Shown one piece after another: positions 18,183 through 26,599 of a stretch of 64,000 bases of DNA. The position numbers and the translations under genes are program-made. The notes beneath the pieces are model-generated. The model saw only the letters and a list, made by a program, of their open reading frames with translations. It made no database searches and was not told the origin of the DNA. Origin of the DNA: Chryseolinea serpens (GTDB lineage Bacteria; Bacteroidota; Bacteroidia; Cytophagales; Cyclobacteriaceae); contig NZ_FQWQ01000003.1 of the NCBI RefSeq assembly GCF_900129725.1, positions 778,686 through 842,685 on the forward strand. The letters run 5' to 3'. Each line of letters opens with the position of its first letter. Positions within the stretch are counted from its first letter, which is position 1.

Positions 18183-18893
18183 TCATGAATCTCCGAGACT
18201 GGCTTTGTTTGCCCATTCATTCAATCCAAGTGTTTCTAGCAATGTCCACTTAGCGAAGTCGACAGCAAGGTTTGTGGAGATATCGCCCTCCATAGAGTAC
18301 TCCTTGCTTTTAGTAGCTACTAAGTAGTGAAAATATATTCTTTCATCCGTTTTTAATTCTGGTACTGATATTTCGAATTCTCGTTCTAGATAGTTTGTAA
18401 AGGAAGAGTTTGTGAAGGAAGAGCTCTTTGGTTGATAACCAAGTTCTTTTTCTAGCCGCTTAGGCATAAGGTCGTCATGGGATGCCCTGCATTTCAGTCT
18501 TTCGCCATCTTCAGTTCCTATGCTTAAAACATGGGTTTTGTTCTCTATCCAGATTGCGTCTAAGTCCTCGCCACTGTCAGGTGTTGAGGTAATGCCTGAG
18601 TCAGTGCTGACTAGTTCGCAATTTATTTTTAGCTGTTCGACGTTGCTATTCTTCTTAGTAATACGAAATATCCATCCCTTGGAATCATCAACTGGAAACT
18701 CAGTATTTCGCATCCAGCCTTTTATGTTGCTAAATGGAATAACTTCAATGTGGTAATTTGGGGTGTCAACGAGTTTCATCGAATTTGTCTGCGAAATTGT
18801 GATGGTGTTAAGACTAACAGTGGAGCTAATATCAAGTCTAATAACACCTAATGGGGTTTCAAAGGTGTCAATATTTATTTTGTCAGTTTTCAT
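18183..18893 (-). CDS. Hypothetical protein in accessory region
   Basis: A 236-residue soluble protein of unknown function, AT-rich and probably beta-rich in the first 120 residues. It contains a short duplicated stretch, SSFTNSSFTN, at about 160-169. The first ATG with coding character is at 18893, directly after a GCCGTTATATGC motif that forms one end of an attC-like site. No homologue is recognised. Composition suggests horizontal origin. Confidence 0.6.
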   Translation of the reverse strand: MKTDKINIDTFETPLGVIRLDISSTVSLNTITISQTNSMKLVDTPNYHIEVIPFSNIKGWMRNTEFPVDDSKGWIFRITKKNSNVEQLKINCELVSTDSGITSTPDSGEDLDAIWIENKTHVLSIGTEDGERLKCRASHDDLMPKRLEKELGYQPKSSSFTNSSFTNYLEREFEISVPELKTDERIYFHYLVATKSKEYSMEGDISTNLAVDFAKWTLLETLGLNEWANKASLGDS

Positions 18894-18910
18894 AATCGTT
18901 AGAGATGCAT

Positions 18911-18989
18911 ATAACGGCCAGGTTCGGAGGCATGCGACAATTGTGAAACAATAATGGTAACGAAGCACGCGCCTCCAGATCAAGGTTAT
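18911..18989 (-). other. attC-like folded site
   Basis: On the minus strand ATAAC (R''-like) starts the site, GGAGGC-GCG is the first inner arm, CGC-A-TGCCTCC is the second inner arm with extra unpaired bases, and GTTAT (R'-like) ends it, over 79 bp. Spacers of 8 and 10 bases separate outer from inner arms and ATTGT-TTC-ACAAT makes a terminal hairpin. Length and layout fit integron attC sites. The following gene starts 17 bp later, as cassette genes do. Confidence 0.4.
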
Positions 18990-19096
18990 TCAAAATCCTC
19001 TTTGTCAACCAAAATTCTGATCTTGTATAATCCATCCCAGTCCTCAAAAATCTCCGGTGTTGTCAGTCCCGCCAGGCGTGTCCGCAGTGACGGCAT
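18986..19096 (-). CDS. Possible 36-residue overlapping small ORF
   Basis: An ATG at 19096 inside the end of the zinc-ribbon gene opens another frame that runs 36 codons and ends EDWDGLYKIRILVDKEDFE. The last 25 codons have protein-like composition, unlike random sequence. It could be a coupled small gene or the remnant of a longer C-terminus. Evidence is weak. Confidence 0.25.
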   Translation of the reverse strand: MPSLRTRLAGLTTPEIFEDWDGLYKIRILVDKEDFE

Positions 19097-19410
19097 TGTT
19101 TTGCATATGGTGTTCTGGCAAGACGTCGGCAGTTGGGGCAGTTGTTTAGAAATATTTTGTCCGGGTAATCTGATAGAATTCGCCTTGCCATGATTTGCGT
19201 GTATTGTTCTGGCCCACCGGTTATCATCTCCAAAACATCCTTATCGGATGTAAGCCAACCCTGTTTCTTGTAGGTTGCGATCTTTCTTTCAATGCCCTCT
19301 CTACCCTCAGTGTTGTATTGACCCATTAAGGTGAGTATTGTTTGTATGTCCTTATTTGGTAACAAATTCGAATAATAGCTGGCGATGTATTGTGATAATT
19401 CTTTGTCCAT
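19063..19410 (-). CDS. Small protein with C-terminal zinc ribbon
   Basis: A 115-residue protein. The first 75 residues are helical (MDKELSQYIASYYSNLL ... ITGGPEQYTQ). The C-terminus is a four-cysteine zinc ribbon, with CPNC at about 91-94 and CRHCGH at about 107-112, that should bind Zn. The family is seen as a hypothetical in many bacteria and its function is unknown. It lies 32 bp after the permease stop, and a GTTAGCA core lies between them. Confidence 0.7.
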   Translation of the reverse strand: MDKELSQYIASYYSNLLPNKDIQTILTLMGQYNTEGREGIERKIATYKKQGWLTSDKDVLEMITGGPEQYTQIMARRILSDYPDKIFLNNCPNCRRLARTPYAKQCRHCGHAWRD

Positions 19411-19442
19411 GACTTTGATTTTGTTGCTAACGGGCTTGCTAG

Positions 19443-20762
19443 CTAAACCTTCTTGATTAAACGGTAAGCCGGATAAGACAAGCCCACAATAATGAGAATG
19501 AGTACGAAATTATACCAATCGCTAATTGCAAACCCCACAAACAACCCAACCGTTACTAGCAACACTAATATTGACGTCCATGGATAACCCCACGCCCGAT
19601 AAGGCCGGGTCAAATTAGGCTCAGCCCTGCGCAACTTGATAAGCGCCCCGAATGCAAACCCCAACACGATCAATGATATAAAAGCACTAAGTGAAAACAA
19701 CGCTTCGAACGACCCCACCAAGATCAATCCCAACGCAAGCCCCGACGAACAAAGCAACGCTACAGTTGGCGTGCCCCCTTTATTGACTACGCTCCCTTGC
19801 CGTACAAAGAAACCATCGCGACTAAGCCCAAAAAGAATCCGCGCCGGTATCATCATATAAGCATTAAGAATGCTCACCAACGAAGCAATCGCCAGCACCA
19901 CCACAAACGTAGCGCCCCCACTTCCAAATACAATCTTGGCCGCATCTGAGGCCACCAGCGTGGAAGTGGAAATGGAACCGATGGGCACAACATAAAAGAG
20001 CGCAACATTAAAAATCACATAGATCAGAATGACAGTGACAGCGCCCATAAACAACGAGCGCGGCAGATTTTTTTCGGGGTCCTTATCCTCTTCGGCAAAG
20101 AAGCAAGCCGACCACCATCCATCATATGCCCCCACAATCAGCTGCATCGATTTAAGAATGCCGATGAGCAACCCGCCTCCCACTACAGGCAACGGTTGGC
20201 GGAAAGAAATGTGATCGACCCTCACAAAAAAGCAAGCGGCGATCAGCACCACGAAAAAGATCACCTTGGCCAGGCTCATGATCTGCTGTGCGATGCTTCC
20301 GCCTTGCACACCCACCAAGTGAAACGCCGTGAACACCAACAGGAATCCCACCGCCACCAGCGTTTCGCGGCCAGCCCAGGCCGGGAACAGGATGGTCACA
20401 TATTCACTGATCACAATGCAAAAATAAGCGGGCCCAATGGCATTGATGAGATAATCGAGCCAGCCCGTGAGGAAGCCGAAGTACGTGCCGAAGGCCCGCA
20501 TCACATAGTTATACGGTCCCCCCGCCTTCGGCATGATGGTAGCCATTTCGGAAAAGGAGCTCACACCCATCAACACATACAGTCCACCGAAAAGCCAGCA
20601 CAAAACAATGAGCCAGTAGTTGTCCAGCATCAAAGCAATCGTGCCCGGTGTGCGCAGGATGCCGGCGCCGATGGTGCCCCCGATCATGACGGCCACGCCA
20701 AAGCTGACACCCAGCACTTTTTTCAGTTCGTGTTTTGGTGATCCTGATAAAGATTTTTCCAT
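19443..20762 (-). CDS. APC-family amino acid permease
   Basis: A 439-residue inner-membrane transporter with 12 predicted helices. The first helix carries the APC signature VMIGGTIGAGILRTPGTIA, and the second PKAGGPYNYVMRAFG. The family exchanges or co-transports amino acids or amines; the substrate is not readable. The start at 20762 (MEKSLSG) gives the normal cytoplasmic N-terminus. An extension to 20888 would add 42 Arg-rich residues and is unlikely. Confidence 0.9.
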   Translation of the reverse strand: MEKSLSGSPKHELKKVLGVSFGVAVMIGGTIGAGILRTPGTIALMLDNYWLIVLCWLFGGLYVLMGVSSFSEMATIMPKAGGPYNYVMRAFGTYFGFLTGWLDYLINAIGPAYFCIVISEYVTILFPAWAGRETLVAVGFLLVFTAFHLVGVQGGSIAQQIMSLAKVIFFVVLIAACFFVRVDHISFRQPLPVVGGGLLIGILKSMQLIVGAYDGWWSACFFAEEDKDPEKNLPRSLFMGAVTVILIYVIFNVALFYVVPIGSISTSTLVASDAAKIVFGSGGATFVVVLAIASLVSILNAYMMIPARILFGLSRDGFFVRQGSVVNKGGTPTVALLCSSGLALGLILVGSFEALFSLSAFISLIVLGFAFGALIKLRRAEPNLTRPYRAWGYPWTSILVLLVTVGLFVGFAISDWYNFVLILIIVGLSYPAYRLIKKV

Positions 20763-20915
20763 ACGCCGGATGTATTTGATGGCTGCGGTGTGGCCGTGGT
20801 GGGTCAATATAGAAACAAAATCGGAGGGATTAAAGGCCCGTAGTCGGCACCGTGCGGGGAGCGCATTGGGTTTCGAACCGGCTTTCATTATCTTACGGCT
20901 GCTAACGTTAGTTTC

Positions 20916-21935
20916 ATGAACACAAAAAAAATCATCAAGATCACCTTCCCGCTCATCTTGCTGGCGGGCATTTATTTCTTAGGCTCCGAACCGGCGAAGC
21001 CCAAGTATGACCTGGCCTTGCCGCAAGTTCCGGCCGACCCCACGGGACTGGTGGCCTATGTGAAGGAGAAAGAATCGCATCACAAAATTAAGCCCGACAA
21101 CGAATCGCGCATCGAGTGGTATGACAGCGTTCCGAAACGCACCGAATATGCTGTGGTGTATGTGCATGGATTTTCGGCCAGCCCCATGGAGGGCGAGCCG
21201 ACTCACCGTCGCTTTGCTAAGGAATTTGGCTGCAACCTTTACTTGCCCCGCCTGGCCGACCACGGCATCGACACCACCGAGGCCTTGCTCATGATGACAC
21301 CCGACCGACTCTGGGAAAGCGCCAAAGAAGCGCTGGCCATTGGAAAACAATTGGGCGACAAAGTGATCCTTATGAGCACGTCCACCGGCGGAACACTGTC
21401 GCTGAAGCTGGCCGCCGAATATCCCAACGATGTTTATGCCCTCATCAACCTTTCGCCTAACATCGCCATCAACAATGGTGCGGCGTTCCTGCTGAACAAT
21501 CCGTGGGGATTGCAGATCGTGCGGAAAGTGAAGGGAGGAGAATATTCCATTGACGAGACAGAGGAATTTCCCCAGTATTGGTATACTAAATACAGACTGG
21601 AAGCTACCACACAGCTGGAAGAACTGGTGGAGTCTACCATGACCAAAGATCTTTTTCAACGTGTTAAGCAACCGTCGCTCACGGTGTATTATTACAAAGA
21701 TGAGAAAGATCAGGACCCTACAGTAAAAGTCAGCGCTATGCTGGAAATGAATAAAGCGCTGGGCACTCCTGATGACATGAAGGAAGCTGTGCCCATTCCT
21801 GGGGCTGGTGTTCATCCGTTGGGGTTTGAGAAAAAATGTAAGGACTATCCGGCGGTGTATGGGGCAGTGGAGAAATTTGCGTTGGAGAAACTGAAACTGA
21901 CGCGTACTGGAGAAGAGATGTTGGTGAAGAATTGA
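20916..21935 (+). CDS. Membrane-anchored alpha/beta hydrolase
   Basis: A 339-residue protein with an N-terminal anchor (about 6-23) and an alpha/beta-hydrolase core. The oxyanion region is VYVHGFSASP (about 82-90). The nucleophile elbow is S156 in MSTSTGG, a Ser-x-Ser-x-Gly variant, and the likely catalytic His lies in GAGVHPLGF. Esterase or carboxylesterase activity is likely; the substrate is unknown. It ends at a strong shared terminator. Confidence 0.82.
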   Translation: MNTKKIIKITFPLILLAGIYFLGSEPAKPKYDLALPQVPADPTGLVAYVKEKESHHKIKPDNESRIEWYDSVPKRTEYAVVYVHGFSASPMEGEPTHRRFAKEFGCNLYLPRLADHGIDTTEALLMMTPDRLWESAKEALAIGKQLGDKVILMSTSTGGTLSLKLAAEYPNDVYALINLSPNIAINNGAAFLLNNPWGLQIVRKVKGGEYSIDETEEFPQYWYTKYRLEATTQLEELVESTMTKDLFQRVKQPSLTVYYYKDEKDQDPTVKVSAMLEMNKALGTPDDMKEAVPIPGAGVHPLGFEKKCKDYPAVYGAVEKFALEKLKLTRTGEEMLVKN

Positions 21936-21971
21936 AGATACTGTGCTGAAGAAGCACGCGATCAAAATAAG

Positions 21972-22008
21972 AAAGGAGTTGCATCATTTGATGCAACTCC
22001 TTTTCTTT
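21972..22008. terminator. Bidirectional rho-independent terminator
   Basis: A perfect 15-bp stem, AAAGGAGTTGCATCA with TGATGCAACTCCTTT, is followed by a T-rich run on the plus strand and preceded by an A-rich stretch. It lies between the convergent hydrolase and kdsB genes. Confidence 0.85.
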
Positions 22009-22040
22009 TTGGTGAGTTTGGTGCGGGTGTGAGGGTTTGA

Positions 22041-22076
22041 ACCGCCCTCCTTCGCTAAAGCTTCGGCGGGCGAAGC
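22041..22076. repeat. Dispersed CTTCG-AAGCTT element, copy A
   Basis: The stretch CCTTCGCTAAAGCTTCGGCG with flanking ACCGCC is related to copies at 53895-53931 and 57227-57276. Each lies just after a gene end. Confidence 0.55.
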
Positions 22077-22090
22077 AAAGAAGTGGAGTC

Positions 22091-22831
22091 TTATGCTTTT
22101 AAGTACTCGATCGCTTTTAGCAGATCGTCAGGGGTGTCGATACCGAAGGTTTCTTTTGAGGTCTCTACGACGGTGATCTTAAATCCATTTTCCAGCCAAC
22201 GCAATTGTTCCAGTGATTCGGCTTTCTCCAGGGCGGAAACGGGGAGTTGTGTTAGTTTTTGGAGGATGTCGGAACGGTAGGCATACATGCCGACGTGTTT
22301 GTAAAACCGGTGCTTCTCCAGCCACAGGTTCCGGTCGGTGTTGCGGATGTGGGGGATGGCTTCGCGGCTGAAATACAAAGCTTCGCGTGCTGCGTTCAAC
22401 ACGATCTTTACTTCGCTGGGATTGAAAAGTTGTTCCAGGTCGTCGATGGCTTTGATGAGGGTGGCGATCTCGGTTTTGCCATCGAGGGTGGCGGCGACGA
22501 GGTCGATCTGGTCGGGTTGGATGAAGGGTTCGTCTCCCTGGATGTTGATGACGTAGTCGAATTTTTCTTTTTGCAAGGCCAGGGCTTCGTAGCAGCGGTC
22601 GGTGCCGCTCACGTGGTCTTCGCGCGTCATGCAGACGTCGCCTCCAAAGGATTTCACATGATTATAAATTTCTTCATGGTCGGTGGCCACCACCACTTTC
22701 GACAAGCTTTTGGCGGCTGCCGCTTGTTCGCATACCCGTTGGATCATGGATTTTCCGTTGATGTCCACCAACGGCTTGGCGTGAAACCGCGATGACGCAT
22801 ACCGCGCGGGTATCAGTCCGATTATCTTCAT
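22091..22831 (-). CDS. kdsB: 3-deoxy-manno-octulosonate cytidylyltransferase
   Basis: A 246-residue enzyme that makes CMP-Kdo from CTP and Kdo for lipopolysaccharide inner core. Diagnostic motifs are IIGLIPARYASSRFHAKPL at the N-terminus (nucleotide binding), VVVATDHEEI, HVSGTDRC and NIQGDEPFI (metal binding). Length is normal. It begins at the base after the stop codon of the NfeD-type gene, so both are probably in one transcript. Confidence 0.96.
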   Translation of the reverse strand: MKIIGLIPARYASSRFHAKPLVDINGKSMIQRVCEQAAAAKSLSKVVVATDHEEIYNHVKSFGGDVCMTREDHVSGTDRCYEALALQKEKFDYVINIQGDEPFIQPDQIDLVAATLDGKTEIATLIKAIDDLEQLFNPSEVKIVLNAAREALYFSREAIPHIRNTDRNLWLEKHRFYKHVGMYAYRSDILQKLTQLPVSALEKAESLEQLRWLENGFKITVVETSKETFGIDTPDDLLKAIEYLKA

Positions 22832-24175
22832 CTATTGTTCTGTTAATTGTTTTACCTGCACACTGGACCCCGCCTCACCGACCACTTCCACCGGCGCGCC
22901 CCGGTCGATGTACTCGCCGCGGGTGAAGGCATCGTAGAGATGCCCGTCGATGATCACTTTGCCACTGGGCCGCAGCACGGTGTGGGCCGTGCCGTTCTTG
23001 CCTTTCAGGGATTCCTTGTTGAAGTTGCTGTTATAGCCTTTGCTGCTGTCTTGCGTGTGGGTGAGGGCCACGCGTTTGTAGAAACGGGTGTCGGGCAATT
23101 TGGCGCCGCCGATAAAAAATAAGATCACGCTTCCCAGCAGTCCGCCCACCGAGGCGGCGAGGGCCAGCAAGATGTCGTTCATCCGCACAAATTCGAAATC
23201 GAAATCTTTGTTGTTGATCATGATCAGCACCAGCGACCCGACCGTGAGCACGATCCCCGCGATGCCGGCCACCCCAAACCCGGGAATGACAAAGACCTCC
23301 GCGGCGATGAGACACATCCCCACAAAAAACGCGATGATCTCCCAGTTCTGCGCCAGGCCGTTGAGATAGTAGGGCACCAGGTAGAGGATCAACGCGATCA
23401 CGGCGGCAATGGCTGGAAAGGCTGCGCCGGGTGCCTGCAGCTCAAAATAGATCCCACCCAGGATGATGAGGATGAGCACACCGCTGATGAAGGGGTTCAG
23501 AAAAAAGGCGACGATCTTGTCGGCCGCGCCCAATTCGTACTGATCGAGCGTATAATCTTTTACGTTGTTCTTTTTCAGGATCTCTTCTACGGAATTCACT
23601 TCGCCTTCACAATACCCGTTGTGTATGGCTTCCGAGGTGGAGAAGGTGATCACCTGGCCGATCTTTTTGATGCTGTCGATCTGCACTTGTTCGTCCACCA
23701 TGCCCTCGGCGATGGTCGGGTTTCTTTTATTGACCTCGGCGGTCGAGCGCATGATGGAGCGCATATAAGACTGGTACTTGTCGGGAGCCTTCTGGCCGCT
23801 GCCATCCACCACGGTGGCCGCACCAATGCTGGCGCCGGGCGACATGTAGATGCTGTCGCAGGCAATGGAGATGAGCGCGCCGGCCGATGCAGCATCGGAG
23901 TTGACGAACACCCAGACCGGTTTTTTCACCTTCAGGATCATGTCCACGATGTCCTTGGCATCGGTGAGCACGCCGCCGTAGGTGTCCATTTCAATGATGA
24001 TGATGTCGGCGTTTGTTTTTTCGGCATGCTCCAGGGCCAGCGACACGGAGCGGGTCATACGGGGGTCGATCTCGTCTTTGATGCCCATCACCATCACCCG
24101 CTTTTGCTGGGCCAGGGTGGAAAGAGACGACACGACCAGGAGGAGGAGGGCTAACCAGGGTTTTAGCGTTTTCAT
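22832..24175 (-). CDS. NfeD-like membrane-bound serine protease
   Basis: A 447-residue long-form NfeD protein. It has a signal peptide (1-22), a ClpP-like protease domain with nucleophile S98 in DAASAGALIS and the GASIGAATVV motif, then four or more membrane helices (about 235-380). The C-terminal OB-fold NfeD domain (about 380-447) contains LRPSGKVIIDGHLYDA. Such proteins sit with stomatin-like partners at the membrane and cleave hydrophobic peptides; no stomatin gene is adjacent. The ATG at 24175 begins the signal peptide. The gene is directly followed by kdsB. Confidence 0.9.
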   Translation of the reverse strand: MKTLKPWLALLLLVVSSLSTLAQQKRVMVMGIKDEIDPRMTRSVSLALEHAEKTNADIIIIEMDTYGGVLTDAKDIVDMILKVKKPVWVFVNSDAASAGALISIACDSIYMSPGASIGAATVVDGSGQKAPDKYQSYMRSIMRSTAEVNKRNPTIAEGMVDEQVQIDSIKKIGQVITFSTSEAIHNGYCEGEVNSVEEILKKNNVKDYTLDQYELGAADKIVAFFLNPFISGVLILIILGGIYFELQAPGAAFPAIAAVIALILYLVPYYLNGLAQNWEIIAFFVGMCLIAAEVFVIPGFGVAGIAGIVLTVGSLVLIMINNKDFDFEFVRMNDILLALAASVGGLLGSVILFFIGGAKLPDTRFYKRVALTHTQDSSKGYNSNFNKESLKGKNGTAHTVLRPSGKVIIDGHLYDAFTRGEYIDRGAPVEVVGEAGSSVQVKQLTEQ

Positions 24176-24192
24176 ATCGGTGCAGGACTTTA

Positions 24193-24268
24193 AGCCGATA
24201 GCTATCGGCTCCGGTAAAGTATCGGCTCGATAAACTATCGTGTCGGATTCCGATAGTTGTCGGATTCC
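24193..24268. repeat. Cluster of CGATA/TATCG palindromes in a divergent promoter region
   Basis: AGCCGATAGCTATCGGCT (24193-24210) is a perfect palindrome. TATCGG, CGATAAACTATCG and CCGATAGTTGTCGG follow within 60 bp. They lie between the divergent NfeD and DUF4905 genes and could be operator sites or a dispersed palindrome family. Confidence 0.5.
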
Positions 24269-24302
24269 TGTTTTAATTTGCATAAAATTAAGATTAAACC
24301 GG

Positions 24303-25088
24303 TTGGGGCGTAGCATAGAACACAACTTTTCGCATGTTTTTGACGGCACCGTCTGGAACCTGCTCGCCTCCGAAAAACACGACGTGCTCATTGCCGAGGT
24401 GCGTAACCACGAGAAAAAGCAGGTTACGTTCTCCGCATGTCATTGCCAGACAGGCCAATTCCTCTGGCGCGACGTCACTTTCGATGAGCCTTGGTGGATC
24501 AACCTGGCGGGCGTGACCGGCGATGTGGTGCTGTTTACGTTATACCTGGAAACGCAGAATCCCGACCGCAAGGGCGTGTTGGCCTATCATCTCACCGAAC
24601 AGAAGATCCTCTGGTGGAACAATGATCTCTCTTTGACGGAAGTGTCGGGGGCGTACGTGCGGGGCATCGCCTCCAAGTATGGTCACCGGGAGGTGGTGCT
24701 GGATGCGGCCACGGGCCAGGCTGTTGATCCCGCGCAGGCGGTCCAGACGCGTGTATCTTCGGCGATCCGGAGGCCGTATCAATACCTGGAGGAGAACCCG
24801 CACTTTGCCACGGTGAAAACATTTTTGGAGGAGAAATTCAATTTATCTCCTGTGGTGGCGTTGGAGTATCTGGAGCATGGTTCCTTGATTTTTATTTCCT
24901 TTTATCTCCGGGAAGAAGAATTGGCGAATTATTTGTTGGTGCTTTCCGCGGAAGGCGACGTGTTGTTGAAAGAAAAATTAGACGAACAGCGGAAAGGAAT
25001 CGGTCTGGATACTTTTTTCATCCTTTCAGGTTGCGTATTTTTCGTGAAGAATACAAGAGAGTTGGATAGTTACAAGATCTATGATTAA
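24303..25088 (+). CDS. DUF4905 domain protein
   Basis: A protein of about 261 residues matching the Bacteroidota-specific DUF4905 family, with the opening FSHVFDGTVWNLLASEKHD and the segment FLWRDVTFDEPWWINLAG. It is predicted cytosolic and beta-propeller-like. The start is uncertain: no ATG is available. The TTG at 24303 is preferred to a GTG at 24240 because the latter would translate the palindrome cluster. It overlaps the LysM gene by 8 bp. Confidence 0.75.
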   Translation: MGRSIEHNFSHVFDGTVWNLLASEKHDVLIAEVRNHEKKQVTFSACHCQTGQFLWRDVTFDEPWWINLAGVTGDVVLFTLYLETQNPDRKGVLAYHLTEQKILWWNNDLSLTEVSGAYVRGIASKYGHREVVLDAATGQAVDPAQAVQTRVSSAIRRPYQYLEENPHFATVKTFLEEKFNLSPVVALEYLEHGSLIFISFYLREEELANYLLVLSAEGDVLLKEKLDEQRKGIGLDTFFILSGCVFFVKNTRELDSYKIYD

Positions 25089-26184
25089 TGAATTGATATT
25101 GGCGGGTGTCTCATTTTTTCATCCGCATGTGCAGCAGGATTCTATCGGAACAGAGACCGTCAACGGCAAGATCTTCGTGCTCCACCAGGTAGACGAAAAA
25201 GAAACCCTTTACGGCATCTCCCGACGCTACGGCGCCACGGTCGAATCCATCATCCAAAACAACCCCGGTGTCGACGCCGGGCTCGAGATTGGCAAGGTGC
25301 TGCGAATCCCCTATACACCCCGCACCACGGCCAAGAAGGCTGACGGCACCACCACCACACACACCGTGGCGGCCAAGGAAACCATGTTTTCTATCTCCAA
25401 GCAATACGGCGTCACCGTAGACGAGATCAAACAATGGAACAACCTCACCGACAACAACCTTTCCATCGGCCAGGAGATCATCGTCAAGAAAAACGGCCAC
25501 ACCACCGCTGCAACACAATCTGAAACGCATGCATCTACCACGCCTCCAGTCGTTGGCCCCAAGAAGGGTGTTCACCTCGTAGCGGCCAAGGAAACCATGT
25601 TCTCCATCTCGAAGCAGTATGGCATCACCGTGCAGCAACTCAAGGATTGGAACAAGCTGGAAGGAAACGAGATCAGCATCGGCCAGGAACTGCTGGTAGC
25701 AGCTCCCGCACAGGCGCAAACCCAAACACAAGTTCAAACGGCAGTGATCCCTCCGCCGACGGATATAAAAAAGGATGAGACGGGCGTAAAAAAAGAAACT
25801 GAGACAGTAAAGACTGAGACGGTAAAGAGGGACCCTGTTGTTTCAACCCCGCCTAAATCCACCCCTGTCAAAGAACCCGCCAACATTACCATTTCCGAAT
25901 CGGTGAAGAACACCGACGAGATCGTGCAAAGCGGGTTGGCCGAGTTGATCGAAGGCACCGATGGCAACCGGAAATACCTGGCCTTGCACCGCACCGCTCC
26001 CGTGGGCACCATCCTGAAAGTGAAAAATGAAATGAACAACCGCGAAGTCTTTGTGCGGGTCATGGGCAAATTGCCCGAGACGGCCCTCACCGACAAGCTG
26101 GTCATCAAGGTTTCCAAATCAGCCTACGACCGTCTCGGCGCCATCGACCCGCGCTTTCGCGTAGAGGTGACGTATTATAAGTAA
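25081..26184 (+). CDS. LysM-repeat cell-wall protein
   Basis: A 367-residue protein with three LysM modules (about 35-77, 92-136, 161-205), the second and third carrying AAKETMFSISKQYG almost identically. A Pro/Thr/Lys-rich linker (about 207-270) follows. The C-terminal domain (about 285-366: RTAPVGTILKVKNEMNNREV ... RLGAIDPRFRVEV) resembles a double-psi beta-barrel of the RlpA type. It probably binds peptidoglycan and acts in wall remodelling. A classical signal peptide is weak, so the export route is unclear. It overlaps the DUF4905 gene by 8 bp, suggesting coupling. Confidence 0.82.
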   Translation: MINELILAGVSFFHPHVQQDSIGTETVNGKIFVLHQVDEKETLYGISRRYGATVESIIQNNPGVDAGLEIGKVLRIPYTPRTTAKKADGTTTTHTVAAKETMFSISKQYGVTVDEIKQWNNLTDNNLSIGQEIIVKKNGHTTAATQSETHASTTPPVVGPKKGVHLVAAKETMFSISKQYGITVQQLKDWNKLEGNEISIGQELLVAAPAQAQTQTQVQTAVIPPPTDIKKDETGVKKETETVKTETVKRDPVVSTPPKSTPVKEPANITISESVKNTDEIVQSGLAELIEGTDGNRKYLALHRTAPVGTILKVKNEMNNREVFVRVMGKLPETALTDKLVIKVSKSAYDRLGAIDPRFRVEVTYYK

Positions 26185-26190
26185 CCCCAT

Positions 26191-26473
26191 CGCCGTTGCC
26201 TCGCCGTTGTTGGTGTTCCTTCGCCGTTGTTGGTGTTCTTCACCAACAACTCATCGGGCCTCGGGTATTGTCCTTAGTCAAGAATACATAGCCGTCCATG
26301 GGCGTACCCTGCATTTATTAGTGCTCGCCACCCAATGTTGTTGGTGTTCTTCACCAACAACTCATCGGGCCACGGGTATTGTCCTTAGTCAAGAATACAT
26401 AAGCCGTCCATGGGCGTACCCTGCATTTATTGGTGCTCGCCCCCCAATGTTGTTGGTGAAGAACACCAACAAC
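26191..26473. repeat. Tandem 111/112-bp repeat built on GTTGTTGG hairpins
   Basis: Two consecutive units (26226-26336 and 26337-26448) are almost identical, and each starts with a hairpin whose arms are GTTGTTGGTG and CACCAACAAC around TTCTT. A third hairpin at 26449-26473 has the same arms but loop AAGAA, that is, the inverse orientation. A degenerate half unit precedes them. A related hairpin is at 62291-62315. The block fills most of the gap between the LysM and OmpA genes. Reading frames through it are repeat artefacts. Confidence 0.8.
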
Positions 26474-26599
26474 GGCGGCAGGCGGCTCCCGGTGCTCCCG
26501 CCCAACATTTTCGTCAGCCGGGACAATATTTTTCCTTTTTTTGCTTTAGGAAATGGAATGATTCCGCCTCTGCTCGCGGATGATAAACCTTGCACCACC

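Noticed and set aside
26207-26599. N-terminal extension of the OmpA gene
   Set aside because: The frame runs through the tandem hairpin repeat; the signal peptide begins at 26600.
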